NCBI RefSeq assembly: GCF_907165215.1
Contig: NZ_CAJRAY010000018.1
Span: 1-53,641 of the forward strand
Origin: Thermobacillus xylanilyticus
GTDB lineage: Bacteria > Bacillota > Bacilli > Paenibacillales > Paenibacillaceae
Length of the DNA stretch: 53,641 nucleotides
Direction of reading: 5' to 3'
Both the position numbers and the translations under genes were made by a program. The notes under the pieces were generated by a model, which did not search any database, had not been told where the DNA came from, and saw nothing but the letters and a program-made list of their open reading frames with translations. Below are positions 42,875 through 51,400 of the stretch, piece after piece; the stretch's first letter is position 1, and every line of letters begins with the position of its first letter.

Positions 42875-44360
42875 CCGCGCATCCCTCCTGTCGCGCCTCT
42901 TCACGCCGTGCGGACGATGTCTGCGGCGTCTCGATGGCGTGGTGAAACGCAATGCACGCTTCGCCGGTTTCGGCATTGTACGCCCTGGCCGCCCCGCCCA
43001 TCTTCGCCGCAAGCTGCCGCACGATGTAGAGCCCCAGCCCGGCATGGCCGCCTTTGCTGCCGCGGGCTTCCGCGCCGCGATAGAACCTGCGGAACAGGTT
43101 CTCCAGATCTTTCTTGCTGAACGGCGGCCCCGTATTGCAGATTTCATACTCGGCCCGGTCGGGGCGGACACGGACGGCGATCCGGATCCGGCCGCCCGGA
43201 GGCGTATGCTCCAGACTGTTCGTAATCACATTGTCCAGTATCCGCTCCGCCATTTCCGCATCGAACCGGACCGGCGTATCGGCATCGCCGCGGATGTCCG
43301 CCTCGATGCGGATCCGGCGCTGCCGCGCCTCCAATTCATAGTGAGACAGCTTCTGCCTCAGGAACGGGCCGATCCGGACCTCGACCGGCCGGACTTGCAG
43401 GCCGGGGCCTTCCAGTTCGGCGATGTACAGCATCCGCCGGACGAGGGCGGAGCATTTCTCCGCATTCTCCCGGATAATGTCCAGGTATCGGGCCTGTTTC
43501 GCCGTGCGCGCCGCTTCGGGATCGTCCAGCAGCGCTTCCGCATAACCGAGAATGAGCGACAGCGGCGTCTTCAGATCATGGGCCAGCGCCTCGGTCATGC
43601 TGCGCCGCTCTTCCTCCATTCGCCACTGGGCGGACAGGGAGCGCTTCAGTTCGTCCTTCATCTCGGAGAACGCGGCGCTCAGCCGCCCGAGCTCATTGTC
43701 GGCGCGGTAATCGAGCTCGAAGTCGAGATTCTTGTTCTTGATCTGATGGGCAGCCGCCATCAGCATCTGCAGCGGCTTGTTCACGCGGGCGGCAAAACGT
43801 TTCGTGAAGAACAGAATCGCCAGCACGAAATAGATGAACGGCGTCGCGATCATGACGATAAGCAGCGCCGCGATCCAGTAGCGCCCGCTGTCGCTTGCCG
43901 GCGACACCTTCAGCTCATAGGCAAGCAGCACGGCGCCGGACAGCCCGTCCTGACCGCTCACGACGGGCACGGCCCGGACGAATCTGCCCCTGGCCGGGAA
44001 GGTCGTGTTGAGCCGGCGGATCAAGTCTTCCGGCTGCGCGACGTAGGCCGCATCGCTCGAACCGTACACCCGGTTCCCGGCCGCGTCGAACACCTGATAG
44101 TCCATGCCGTCCCGCGGAATGACCCGCTCCAGCCGTTCCCGGGCGGCCGGATCGATCAGCGCCCCGCCCTGCTCCCGGATGTACGCTTCAATGCCCGGTA
44201 TTTGAGCCTCATAATAATTTGCGGGGTTAATCTTTTTGTACAGCAAATAACTGAACAGCCAGATCCCCGCCGCATACGTCACGATCGTCGCCAGCAGGCT
44301 GGAGACGACGATCAGCACGATGGTCAGCCGGATTTGCGATTTGAGCGGTTTGTCCTTCAC
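42867..44360 (-). CDS. Sensor histidine kinase (module 2)
   Basis: 497 aa. Two membrane segments (about 15-38 and 167-190), an outer domain of about 125 residues, HAMP (KRFAARVNKPLQMLMAAAHQIKNKNLDFELDY), HisKA with MTEALAHDLKTPLSLILGYAEAL and HATPase_c (NVITNSLEHTPPGG; NTGPPFSKKDLENLFRRFYRG; GLGLYIVRQLA). The start is GTG 44360 with AAGGAG nine bases before. It lies 25 bases after the response regulator. The pair probably senses a peptide antibiotic; the outer domain is larger than the tiny sensors of BceS-like kinases, closer to SpaK-like ones. Confidence 0.92.
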   Translation of the reverse strand: MKDKPLKSQIRLTIVLIVVSSLLATIVTYAAGIWLFSYLLYKKINPANYYEAQIPGIEAYIREQGGALIDPAARERLERVIPRDGMDYQVFDAAGNRVYGSSDAAYVAQPEDLIRRLNTTFPARGRFVRAVPVVSGQDGLSGAVLLAYELKVSPASDSGRYWIAALLIVMIATPFIYFVLAILFFTKRFAARVNKPLQMLMAAAHQIKNKNLDFELDYRADNELGRLSAAFSEMKDELKRSLSAQWRMEEERRSMTEALAHDLKTPLSLILGYAEALLDDPEAARTAKQARYLDIIRENAEKCSALVRRMLYIAELEGPGLQVRPVEVRIGPFLRQKLSHYELEARQRRIRIEADIRGDADTPVRFDAEMAERILDNVITNSLEHTPPGGRIRIAVRVRPDRAEYEICNTGPPFSKKDLENLFRRFYRGAEARGSKGGHAGLGLYIVRQLAAKMGGAARAYNAETGEACIAFHHAIETPQTSSARREEARQEGCADE

Positions 44361-44385
44361 GAGCGCGCGCTCCTTCAGCAGGCAT

Positions 44386-45078
44386 TCAACGTTTGTTCCA
44401 CTTGTAGCCGATCCCCCACACCGTGGCGATGTACTCCGTATCCGGGTCGACGGCTGCGAGCTTGGCGCGGATTTTTTTTACATGTTCGACGACGGTGGAC
44501 GAATCGCCTTCCGCATCGAAGCCCCACACTTTCTCGTAAATTTGCTCGCGGGAGAACACCTGCCCGCTGTGCGTGGCGAGCAGTTCAACCAGGTCGTATT
44601 CCCGCCGGGTCAGCGGGACGGGCTTGCCGCCGATCGAGAGGGTCCGCTCTTTCAGATCCAGCCCCAGATCGCCGAAGTACAGCTTCGACCGCTTCCGCTC
44701 GGCGTTCAGATACTGGGCCCGCCGCTCCCGGCGCAGATTGGCTTCGATGCGCGCCATCAGTTCACGCAGGCCGAACGGCTTCAGTACGTAATCGTCGCCG
44801 CCGAGGTTGAATGCGGTGATCCGGTCCATCTCCGACTGCTTGGCGCTCAGGAAAATGATCGGGCACATCACCTCGTCCCGGATCGCCCGGCACACCTCGT
44901 AACCGTTCAGATTCGGCATCATGATGTCGAGAATGATCAGATCCGGCTGCTTCCGGGCCTGCCGCACCCCTGCCTCGCCGTCGCTCGCGGTGAGCACCGT
45001 GTGCCCCCGCGCCTCCAGCTCCTCCCGCAGCAGGGAGACCAGGTCTTCTTCATCGTCGATGATCAAAATGCAGGCCAT
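44386..45078 (-). CDS. OmpR-type response regulator (module 2, SpaR-like)
   Basis: 230 aa. Receiver with D8-D9-E10, phospho-acceptor D51 in LIILDIMMPNLNGYEV, Ser in IFLSAKQSEMD and Lys in YVLKPFGL. Winged helix at about 130-230 with LTRREYDLVELLATHSGQVFSREQIYEKVWG and VVEHVKKIRAKL. The ATG at 45078 is preceded by GGGGTGAGGGG; a longer frame upstream has no ribosome site. It likely binds the TAAAG repeats before the ATPase gene. Confidence 0.93.
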   Translation of the reverse strand: MACILIIDDEEDLVSLLREELEARGHTVLTASDGEAGVRQARKQPDLIILDIMMPNLNGYEVCRAIRDEVMCPIIFLSAKQSEMDRITAFNLGGDDYVLKPFGLRELMARIEANLRRERRAQYLNAERKRSKLYFGDLGLDLKERTLSIGGKPVPLTRREYDLVELLATHSGQVFSREQIYEKVWGFDAEGDSSTVVEHVKKIRAKLAAVDPDTEYIATVWGIGYKWNKR

Positions 45079-45123
45079 CCCCTCACCCCTCAACATCGAA
45101 AAAGCTTGCGTCCGTCCCCATCA

Positions 45124-45900
45124 TCAGTCTTCGCCGCGCCGCCCTTCCCATCGGCCGAACCACGCTGCGCCGCCCATCGCAAGTACGGCGAAGAGCAGCA
45201 GGGCCGGCAGCAGTCCGCGGGTCAACGCATCCGGCTCCGCCGGGAACTGCGCCAATCTGACCGGCCATGCCCACGGCACAAGCGGCCAGATCCGATCCCC
45301 GACGCCGGTTGCGCCGACGATCGCCGCCGTCAGCAGCCCGGCTCCTCCGATGCCGACGCTCGCGCCCCATCCGAGGGCGAGGCCGAGCCACTGGTGCAGC
45401 GCGATCTGCGGCAGCGCGCCGGCGAAGGCAAGCAGCACGCCGCCATGGAACAGCCCGGCATCCGCCGCGGCAAGCCCGGGGATCAACCGCATGCCGAGCA
45501 GCAGCATCGTCGCCGCGCACAGCAGGCCGCCCGCGTTGATGAGCACAAGCAGCAGCAATCTGGCGGCATAGACGACCGGTCTGGATGCGGTGGAACCGAG
45601 CAGTGCGCTGTAATGCCCCGCATGTTCCTCCTGCAGGCTGAGCAGTCCGGCCAGCGCTCCGATGGCCAGCGGGAACAGCACGGTCCAAACTTCGAGGAAA
45701 ACGCCGGGCATCCGCTGCGCCGCGTTGACCGGCAATTGCGACATATACCAGAGGAAGAGCAGCGCGTACGCCGCGGGAGCGGCCATGACGGCCCAGCGGA
45801 GCGGCGTCCGCCTCGTCTTCATCCAATCCGCCCGCATCAGGCGCAGCATCGTCACGGCCGGCATGCTTCGATACGGTTTCCTTCGGCGCAGTTCCGGCAT
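45124..45900 (-). CDS. LanG-like ABC permease (module 2)
   Basis: 258 aa with about six membrane segments. LRLMRADWMKTRRTPLRWAVMAAPAAYALL at the N-terminus, EEHAGHYSALLGSTASRPVVYAARLLLLVL and the end PWAWPVRLAQFPAEPD are typical of the MutG/EpiG-type lantibiotic protection permease. ATG 45900 follows GAGAGGTG; GTG 45906 is the alternative. It lies right behind its LanE-like partner with two bases between them. It is the intact counterpart of the frameshifted gene at 34.4-35.2 kb. Confidence 0.9.
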   Translation of the reverse strand: MPELRRRKPYRSMPAVTMLRLMRADWMKTRRTPLRWAVMAAPAAYALLFLWYMSQLPVNAAQRMPGVFLEVWTVLFPLAIGALAGLLSLQEEHAGHYSALLGSTASRPVVYAARLLLLVLINAGGLLCAATMLLLGMRLIPGLAAADAGLFHGGVLLAFAGALPQIALHQWLGLALGWGASVGIGGAGLLTAAIVGATGVGDRIWPLVPWAWPVRLAQFPAEPDALTRGLLPALLLFAVLAMGGAAWFGRWEGRRGED

Positions 45901-45902
45901 GG

Positions 45903-46661
45903 TCACCGCACCTCTCGGCCCGCGAACCAGCCGGCGGTCAGCGCGGAAGATACGATGAGAAACAGCAGCGATGCCGCGATGCCGAGCGGGATGGTAGAAG
46001 GCTCAAGCATCGGATCGCCCGGCTGAAGCGGCACGCCGTTCGGATGCACGCCGATGAGCGGCGCCATGAGCCGGGTCGGCCAGCTCCACGGCACGGCGAT
46101 CCAGTACGGCTTGGCCGCCGCAAGCACGCCGGCCGGCATCGCCGCGATGCCGAGCGCAAGGCCCCCGAAGGCGCCGAAACGGGCCGCCGCAAACAGATGG
46201 ATCGGAATAAGGCTGAGCGAGACCAGCCAGATCAGCAGACTGGCCGCCGCGATCTTCAGCAGCGGAACGCTTCCGCCTGCCGTCAGGAGACCGGCCGCTG
46301 CGGCCGCGATGATCAGCACGACGGACGACAGCAACTGATAATAGCCTAGCACAACAATTTTGCTCAGCCAAAGCTTCCCGGGATTGATCGGGTTGGCGCG
46401 GAGGCTGCGGTAGTTCCCCGCTTTCTTCTCCCGGTTTTCCGCAAGCACGCAGAGCAGCGAAACCCCGATCGGGACGAACAGCACCGGCCACCAGTTGAAG
46501 ATCATGGCGAGCAGCGCGCGCCAGGGCAGCATGGTCTGATCCGGCAGGTAGAAGCGGATGACGGCGCCGTACAGCGCGAAGAAGAGCGGTGCGGCCAGCG
46601 CAAGTTTCTTGGCGAAGCTGCGCTTGTATTTCAGCCGTTCGGCGGCAATCAGGTTCTTCAT
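45903..46661 (-). CDS. LanE-like ABC permease (module 2)
   Basis: 252 aa with about six membrane segments. AAERLKYKRSFAKKLALAAPLFFALYGAVI and ENREKKAGNYRSLRANPINPGKLWLSKIVVLGYYQLLSSVV belong to the MutE/EpiE-type family. The ATG overlaps the ATPase stop by four bases. With the LanG-like and LanF-like proteins it forms an exporter giving resistance to a wall-active peptide. Confidence 0.9.
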   Translation of the reverse strand: MKNLIAAERLKYKRSFAKKLALAAPLFFALYGAVIRFYLPDQTMLPWRALLAMIFNWWPVLFVPIGVSLLCVLAENREKKAGNYRSLRANPINPGKLWLSKIVVLGYYQLLSSVVLIIAAAAAGLLTAGGSVPLLKIAAASLLIWLVSLSLIPIHLFAAARFGAFGGLALGIAAMPAGVLAAAKPYWIAVPWSWPTRLMAPLIGVHPNGVPLQPGDPMLEPSTIPLGIAASLLFLIVSSALTAGWFAGREVR

Positions 46662-47374
46662 CTTGCGCCCGCCCTCCTGTCGGAGGCGCGGACGACTTCC
46701 ATGAACAGCGCCTCCAGATCGGCGTTTTTGTCCAACGGTCCCTGATAGCGCAGTTTCCCGCCGCTGATGATGCCGATGTCGTCGACGATCTGCTCGACTT
46801 CGTTCAGCGCATGGCTCGACAGCAGCACGGTGATGCCCTGCGCGGGGAACGAACGGATCAGTTCGCGAAGCTCCTGGATGCCGAGCGGGTCGAGGCCGTT
46901 CGTCGGCTCGTCGAGAATGAGCAGCCGGGGCCGCTTCAGCAGCGCGATCGCGATGCCGAGCCGCTGTTTCATGCCGAGCGAGAAATGCGCGGCGCGCTTC
47001 TTGCCGGTGTCCGTCAGATCCACCGTCTCCAGCACTTCATCAATGCGGCGCTCCGGCAAACCCAGCATCATCGTGTGGACGTTCAAATTCTCCCGCGCGG
47101 TCAGGTTGCCGTACAGCGCGGGCGATTCGATCAGCGCCCCGATCTGTTCGAGGCTGCTTCGGCTCCACGGCTTGCCGTCGAACCACATGGCCCCGCCGGT
47201 CGGGCGCAGCAGCCCGGCGATCATTTTGAGCAGCGTCGTCTTGCCGGCGCCGTTCGGCCCCAGCAGGCCGTACACGGTGCCTTCGCGGACGGCGAGCGAT
47301 ACTTCGTCGACGGCCGCCGCATGTTTGAACCGCTTGCTGATGCGGTCGGTTCGCAGGATGCACGTTTCGTTCAT
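46658..47374 (-). CDS. LanF-like immunity ABC ATPase (module 2)
   Basis: 238 aa, the short form without a long C-terminal tail. Walker A is GPNGAGKTTLLK, the signature FSLGMKQRLGIAIALL, Walker B LLILDEPTNGLDP and H-loop LLSSHALNEVEQ. The E-loop IGALIESPALYGNLT has Glu in place of Gln, as in LanF proteins. The start is the ATG at 47374, nine bases after GAGGG; two earlier ATGs at 47386 and 47383 sit on the ribosome site. It is the first gene of the seven-gene run that ends in beta-mannosidase. Confidence 0.93.
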   Translation of the reverse strand: MNETCILRTDRISKRFKHAAAVDEVSLAVREGTVYGLLGPNGAGKTTLLKMIAGLLRPTGGAMWFDGKPWSRSSLEQIGALIESPALYGNLTARENLNVHTMMLGLPERRIDEVLETVDLTDTGKKRAAHFSLGMKQRLGIAIALLKRPRLLILDEPTNGLDPLGIQELRELIRSFPAQGITVLLSSHALNEVEQIVDDIGIISGGKLRYQGPLDKNADLEALFMEVVRASDRRAGAR

Positions 47375-47424
47375 GCGCATCATCCCTCGTTTCATCGATG
47401 TTCCGTGCCATGAACGAAGCGTAT

Positions 47425-47450
47425 CAGGGAAAAATAAAGAAACGCTAAAG
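47425..47450 (-). promoter_or_regulatory. Module 2 promoter with TAAAG direct repeats
   Basis: On the minus strand TTTAGC, 17 bases, TGATAC form a weak promoter. Plus-strand TAAAG at 47435 and 47446 (11-base step) overlaps its -35. An 11-base direct repeat also occurs at the module 1 promoter, with a related motif. Confidence 0.5.
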
Positions 47451-47518
47451 TGTGCGGAAAATTGTGCGGATGCGGATCGGCGTGCAACGGGAAAAAGGGC
47501 GCGGAAGCGCGGGAACGA

Positions 47519-47545
47519 AAGTCGGCGGGACGACGGCGCCGACTT
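47519..47545 (-). terminator. Hairpin after GH127 gene
   Basis: Perfect 9-bp stem AAGTCGGCG / CGCCGACTT with a 9-base loop. On the minus strand it is followed by TTTCGTT. It probably separates GH127 from the LanF-like operon. Confidence 0.5.
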
Positions 47546-47591
47546 GGAGCGGGGACCGCGTTCCGCTACCGCCCCGCCCGCGCAGGGCAAC

Positions 47592-49526
47592 TCAACACCG
47601 CAGCCAGACGCTCATCTCGCCGGGCTCCCGGTTCCCCCACAAGTAGTACGGGATCGCCTTAAGCCGCTTCGGCCGCGACGCGTTCCGGAGCGGCCGGTAC
47701 GGCGCATCCTCCGGCCAGTCCATATCGGCCGGCACCTCGCCGCTCCCCTCGACGACGACGCAGCCGCCCAGCAGATCCGGCACGAACGCAGCGCTCAGCG
47801 CGGGATCGTCCGCCAGCGACAGCGCGGCGAGCGGCGCGCCGTTGTCCGCCTCCTCGACGCAATACACGAGCGGGCCGCGCTGGATCGCCGCCTTGCCGGC
47901 GTTCGCGCGAATCTCCGGACGCGCGCCGATCAACACCGTCTCCATCGGCAGCAGCCATTCCACACGATCGCCGTCCGACCATTCCCTCTCCACGACCGCA
48001 TAGCCATTTTCCACGCGGTACGGGCAGGCTGCTCCGTTCACCGCAAGCCGCGGCTCAGCCGTCTGGAACCAGTTCGGCACGCGCAGCGCCAGCGCGAACC
48101 GCGCTCCGCCCGCTTCCCCGGGAACGGACAATTCGAACTTCACCGTGCCGTCCCACGGCAGCCCCGAGCGCTGGCGCAGCGTCACGGCACGTCCCGCCAT
48201 TTCAAACCCGGCTTCGCTGCCGATGTACAGGTGAACGTACACCTTGCCGGCCGCCTCGTCGATATCGTAAATGTAATCGTCCAGCGAGCAGAGCAGCCGC
48301 GCCACGTTCGGCGGACAGCACGAGCAGCCGAACCATTTCTGGCGCACCGGCTTCACGTGGCGGCGGTCCGGATTCCGCATGCTCGCCTCCGGCCACACCT
48401 CCAGCGGATTGACGTAGAAGAAATGCTTCCCGTCCCGGGCCATGCTGCCGAGCACGTTGTTGTACAGCGCCCGTTCCATCACATCGGCGTACTCGCTCCG
48501 CGCTTCCAGCCGGAGCATCCGCCGCGCCCAGAAGATTATGCCGATCGAAGCGCACGTCTCCGCATATGCGAGATCGTTCGGCAGGTCGTAGTCGAACGTG
48601 AACGCCTCGCCGAGATGCGTCGACCCGATGCCGCCCGTGATATACATCTGCTTCTTCGTCGTGTTGAACCAGAGCCGTTCGCACGCTTCGCGCAGCCGAA
48701 CGTCGCCGGTCAGCCGGGCCAGATCCGCCATCGCGCTGTACAGGTAAACGGCGCGGACCGCGTGGCCGACGGCCGCCGTCTGCTCGCGCACGGGCAGATG
48801 GGCCTGATACACCTCCAGATCCGGCATCCCGGGGTTCCAGATCGGCGTGCGGCCTCGTTTCCATTCCGCGATAAAATAATTCGGCTGTTTCCCGCGCTCA
48901 TCGACGAAAAACTTGCTCAGTTTCAGATACCGCTCCTCGCCCGTTGCCCCGTACAGCTTCACGAGCGCCAGCTCGATCTCGGGATGCCCGCAGTACGCCC
49001 GAAGCTGCCCTTCGCCGGGCCCGAACGTGCGGTCGATCAGATCGGCGAACCGGCAAGCGATGTCGAGTAGCCTCCGCTTGCCCGTCGTCTCGAAATAGGC
49101 GACCGCGGCCTCGAACAGATGCCCCGCGCAGTACAGCTCGTGCGCTTCATACAGGTTCGTCCAACGCTTGTCCGGTTCACGAATCGTGAAATACGTGTTC
49201 AAATACCCGTCTGCCTGCTGGGCTTTCCCGATCAGCCCGATCACATCGTCCGCGATGCGCTCCAGCTCGGGATCGGGCTTGAGGCGCAGCGCGTACGCCG
49301 CCGCCTCCAGCCATTTGTAGAGATCGCTGTCCTGAAAAACAAACCCGCCGAACTCGCCTTCCTCCAGCCCGGCCGCGATGCGGAAATTGCGGATCGCATG
49401 GCTCGGCTCCGCTCCTTCGATCCGGTCGTTCAGCGCTTCCCACTGATAGGGAATGACCGTGCCCGTCACCAGCTCCTGATAAGCGCTCCAGAAGTCGTCG
49501 CGAATCCGAATGGCTGCTCTGCTCAT
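47592..49526 (-). CDS. Beta-L-arabinofuranosidase, GH127 family
   Basis: 644 aa, the length of HypBA1-like enzymes. The zinc site that holds the nucleophile is complete: Glu and Cys in LAYAETCASIG (about residues 330-337) and the Cys pair in WFGCSCCPPNVARLL (about 404-407). An N-terminal (alpha/alpha)6 barrel is followed by beta-sandwich domains. It releases beta-L-arabinofuranose by a Cys-nucleophile, zinc-dependent retaining mechanism. No signal peptide, so the substrate is taken up first. GAGGTGA precedes the ATG. Divergent from the AraC regulator, which is its likely controller. Confidence 0.92.
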   Translation of the reverse strand: MSRAAIRIRDDFWSAYQELVTGTVIPYQWEALNDRIEGAEPSHAIRNFRIAAGLEEGEFGGFVFQDSDLYKWLEAAAYALRLKPDPELERIADDVIGLIGKAQQADGYLNTYFTIREPDKRWTNLYEAHELYCAGHLFEAAVAYFETTGKRRLLDIACRFADLIDRTFGPGEGQLRAYCGHPEIELALVKLYGATGEERYLKLSKFFVDERGKQPNYFIAEWKRGRTPIWNPGMPDLEVYQAHLPVREQTAAVGHAVRAVYLYSAMADLARLTGDVRLREACERLWFNTTKKQMYITGGIGSTHLGEAFTFDYDLPNDLAYAETCASIGIIFWARRMLRLEARSEYADVMERALYNNVLGSMARDGKHFFYVNPLEVWPEASMRNPDRRHVKPVRQKWFGCSCCPPNVARLLCSLDDYIYDIDEAAGKVYVHLYIGSEAGFEMAGRAVTLRQRSGLPWDGTVKFELSVPGEAGGARFALALRVPNWFQTAEPRLAVNGAACPYRVENGYAVVEREWSDGDRVEWLLPMETVLIGARPEIRANAGKAAIQRGPLVYCVEEADNGAPLAALSLADDPALSAAFVPDLLGGCVVVEGSGEVPADMDWPEDAPYRPLRNASRPKRLKAIPYYLWGNREPGEMSVWLRC

Positions 49527-49603
49527 ACCGGCTCACCTCGGGGATGATAAACTTTGACTCTTCACGACCACGAGTATATGCGGTATTGTCAAGAAGGAAC
49601 AGC

Positions 49604-49625
49604 ATAAGAACGCGCTTATTCTTAT
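49604..49625. promoter_or_regulatory. Inverted repeat between GH127 and AraC genes
   Basis: ATAAGAA (49604-49610), 8 bases, TTCTTAT (49619-49625): a dyad in the AT-rich divergent promoter region, 30 bases before the AraC gene start. It is a candidate operator for that regulator. Confidence 0.5.
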
Positions 49626-49654
49626 AAAAAATGAGACTGAATCCGGAGAGATCC

Positions 49655-50524
49655 ATGAGCGAGACAACCGTCATCGAACTTGCGACTCCGCCGCTGCCTT
49701 ATTATTGGGAGTCCGGCTGCGCGGTGTACCAGGCCGGAGACCGGCATCCGAACCGCGCCGATTTCGGGCTGTTCGATCTGCTCGTCGTCGCATCCGGCAC
49801 GCTGCACATCGGGGAGAACGGGCGGGAATGGAGCCTGAGCGAAGGGGATACGCTGCTGCTGCTGCCGAAGGGAGCGCACTATGCGGTAAGGCCGTGCGAG
49901 GAGGAGACGATGTTCTATTGGCTGCATTTCGAACATGCGGACTGGCGTGAAGTTCCCGCGCTGCCCGAAGCGGAAGCGCCCGCTCCTTCGTCGCCCTTCG
50001 ACCGGCCGAAGACGATCCGGCTGCCGAAGCATGCGCCGCTGTCCGATCCGCGGCTCGCGTTCGACAAGATCCGGCGGCTGCTGGCGCTGCCGATCGGAGA
50101 AAGCTTCTGGGAGAAGCAGCAGCTCCTGTTCCAGCTGCTCGCCCTGCTCGAACGGGAACAGGCCGGGTCCGCCGAGACACCGGCCGCGCGGGTCGCCGAG
50201 CGCGCCGCATTCTGCCTGCAGCAGCGCTACAGGGAAGCGATCACGAACGAGACGCTCGGCGAATGGCTGCACTATCACCCCAGCTACATCGTCCGCTGCA
50301 TGAAAAAAGTCTACGGCGTCTCGCCCGCCCGCTACCTGCAGCAATATCGCATCGAACAGGCCAAACGGCTGCTCATCTCGACCGCATGGCCGGTCGAACG
50401 AATCGCGGACGAGGTCGGTTTCCGCCATGCCCCGTACTTCTCGGCCTGCTTCAAGCGCGGTACGGGCATGACCCCGCAGGAGTACCGGAGAAGCGCGCAT
50501 AGACGCGGCGCGCTGCGGAAATAA
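49655..50524 (+). CDS. AraC-family regulator with cupin sensor
   Basis: 289 aa. The N-terminal cupin is about 30-100 (DLLVVASGTLHIGENGREWSLSEGDTLLLLPKGAHYAV). The C-terminal double helix-turn-helix is about 190-285 (TNETLGEWLHYHPSYIVRCMKKVYGVSPARYLQQYRI; VERIADEVGFRHAPYFSACFKRGTGMTPQEYR). It fits sugar-responsive activators of glycosidase genes. ATG 49655 follows GGAGAG; the open frame starts earlier at 49631. Its position suggests control of the divergent GH127 gene through the inverted repeat. Confidence 0.92.
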   Translation: MSETTVIELATPPLPYYWESGCAVYQAGDRHPNRADFGLFDLLVVASGTLHIGENGREWSLSEGDTLLLLPKGAHYAVRPCEEETMFYWLHFEHADWREVPALPEAEAPAPSSPFDRPKTIRLPKHAPLSDPRLAFDKIRRLLALPIGESFWEKQQLLFQLLALLEREQAGSAETPAARVAERAAFCLQQRYREAITNETLGEWLHYHPSYIVRCMKKVYGVSPARYLQQYRIEQAKRLLISTAWPVERIADEVGFRHAPYFSACFKRGTGMTPQEYRRSAHRRGALRK

Positions 50525-50665
50525 GCTTGTCCGGCGGCAGCCGGCTGACCGCTCATAATGCGGCAGCCGCTTCGCGGAGCAGCCGTGCCAGCAGCCCGGC
50601 ATCGACCGGCTGCCCTTCCCTGATTTTCATCATTCTCCGTTCCGGCGTGAATACTCTTCCTCCAT

Positions 50666-51223
50666 TTATTTGTCCCGCGTATCAGCACCCGCGCCGAGCA
50701 TCCGCAGAATGTACACCATGCTCAGCGGAATGACGGACATGTTCTTCAGGAAGAACAGCGCGGCGGTGTACACCTGATCGTAGTCGTACTCCTCCATGCC
50801 GAGCAGCACCATGTATCCCTTCATGAAGGCCGGATTCAGCAGCCATTCGAGCGTGGTGTTCATGAGCACGTACAACCCGATGATGAAAACCGCGATCTGG
50901 GCGAGGAACGTCACGGGCCAGTTCCGCTCCAGTTCGATCTTCAGGCTGCGCTGCCATCGCTGCCACAGCGCGGAATCGAACACGTCCCGAAATCCGGAGC
51001 GGTGCATGAGCGCGAGGATGAGCAGAAAAAGCACCACCCGGGTCGATTCGACGGCGATTTCCATCCACAGCGGCGTATTCAGGTCGTTCCACATCTGGAT
51101 GAAGCGGAACGTCGACGGGATCAGCGAGAGCAGCACGAGGCTGAGATGCCGGTAGAAAAATCCGATGCTCCAGACAAACAAACGGACTCCGTCAGATACG
51201 GCATTACGGATTGTCCTGTCCAT
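50666..51223 (-). CDS. Unknown integral membrane protein, about 4-5 TM
   Basis: 185 aa. Hydrophobic segments are near 15-35, 52-75, 105-125 and 150-175, with a charged middle (RSGFRDVFDSALWQRWQRSLKIELERNW). I do not recognise the family. The N-terminus DRTIRNAVSDGVRLFVWSIGFFYRHLSLVLLSLIPSTFRF could lie on the cytoplasmic face. CGGGAG precedes the ATG. It is flanked by two AraC regulator genes and seems monocistronic. A short hairpin (GGCTGACCGC/GCGGCAGCC) sits at 50545-50571 in the gap to the first regulator. Confidence 0.7.
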   Translation of the reverse strand: MDRTIRNAVSDGVRLFVWSIGFFYRHLSLVLLSLIPSTFRFIQMWNDLNTPLWMEIAVESTRVVLFLLILALMHRSGFRDVFDSALWQRWQRSLKIELERNWPVTFLAQIAVFIIGLYVLMNTTLEWLLNPAFMKGYMVLLGMEEYDYDQVYTAALFFLKNMSVIPLSMVYILRMLGAGADTRDK

Positions 51224-51400
51224 GAGTCAACTCCCGGGCGGAAAGTATTTCTGGCACCCAAGATAACGTCAAGCGAGCCTGGTGTATTGTAAGAATCGGA
51301 ACAGCACTTCCCCGCGCATCCGAACACTGTTCAATCCATGGAACACGTGCTATATTTCGTCATAAGCAGAATGTCCTGGAACGAATGGAGGCGAGATCCG

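Noticed and set aside
39344..43120. 1258-codon plus-strand open frame
   Set aside because: It is the antisense frame of the beta-mannosidase and fructosamine kinase genes; composition is Arg/Pro/Gln-rich and no family is recognisable.
34442..47374. Lantibiotic biosynthetic gene cluster
   Set aside because: Only immunity-type transporters and two-component genes are present; no LanA-like peptide, LanB/C/M or LanT gene was found between them.
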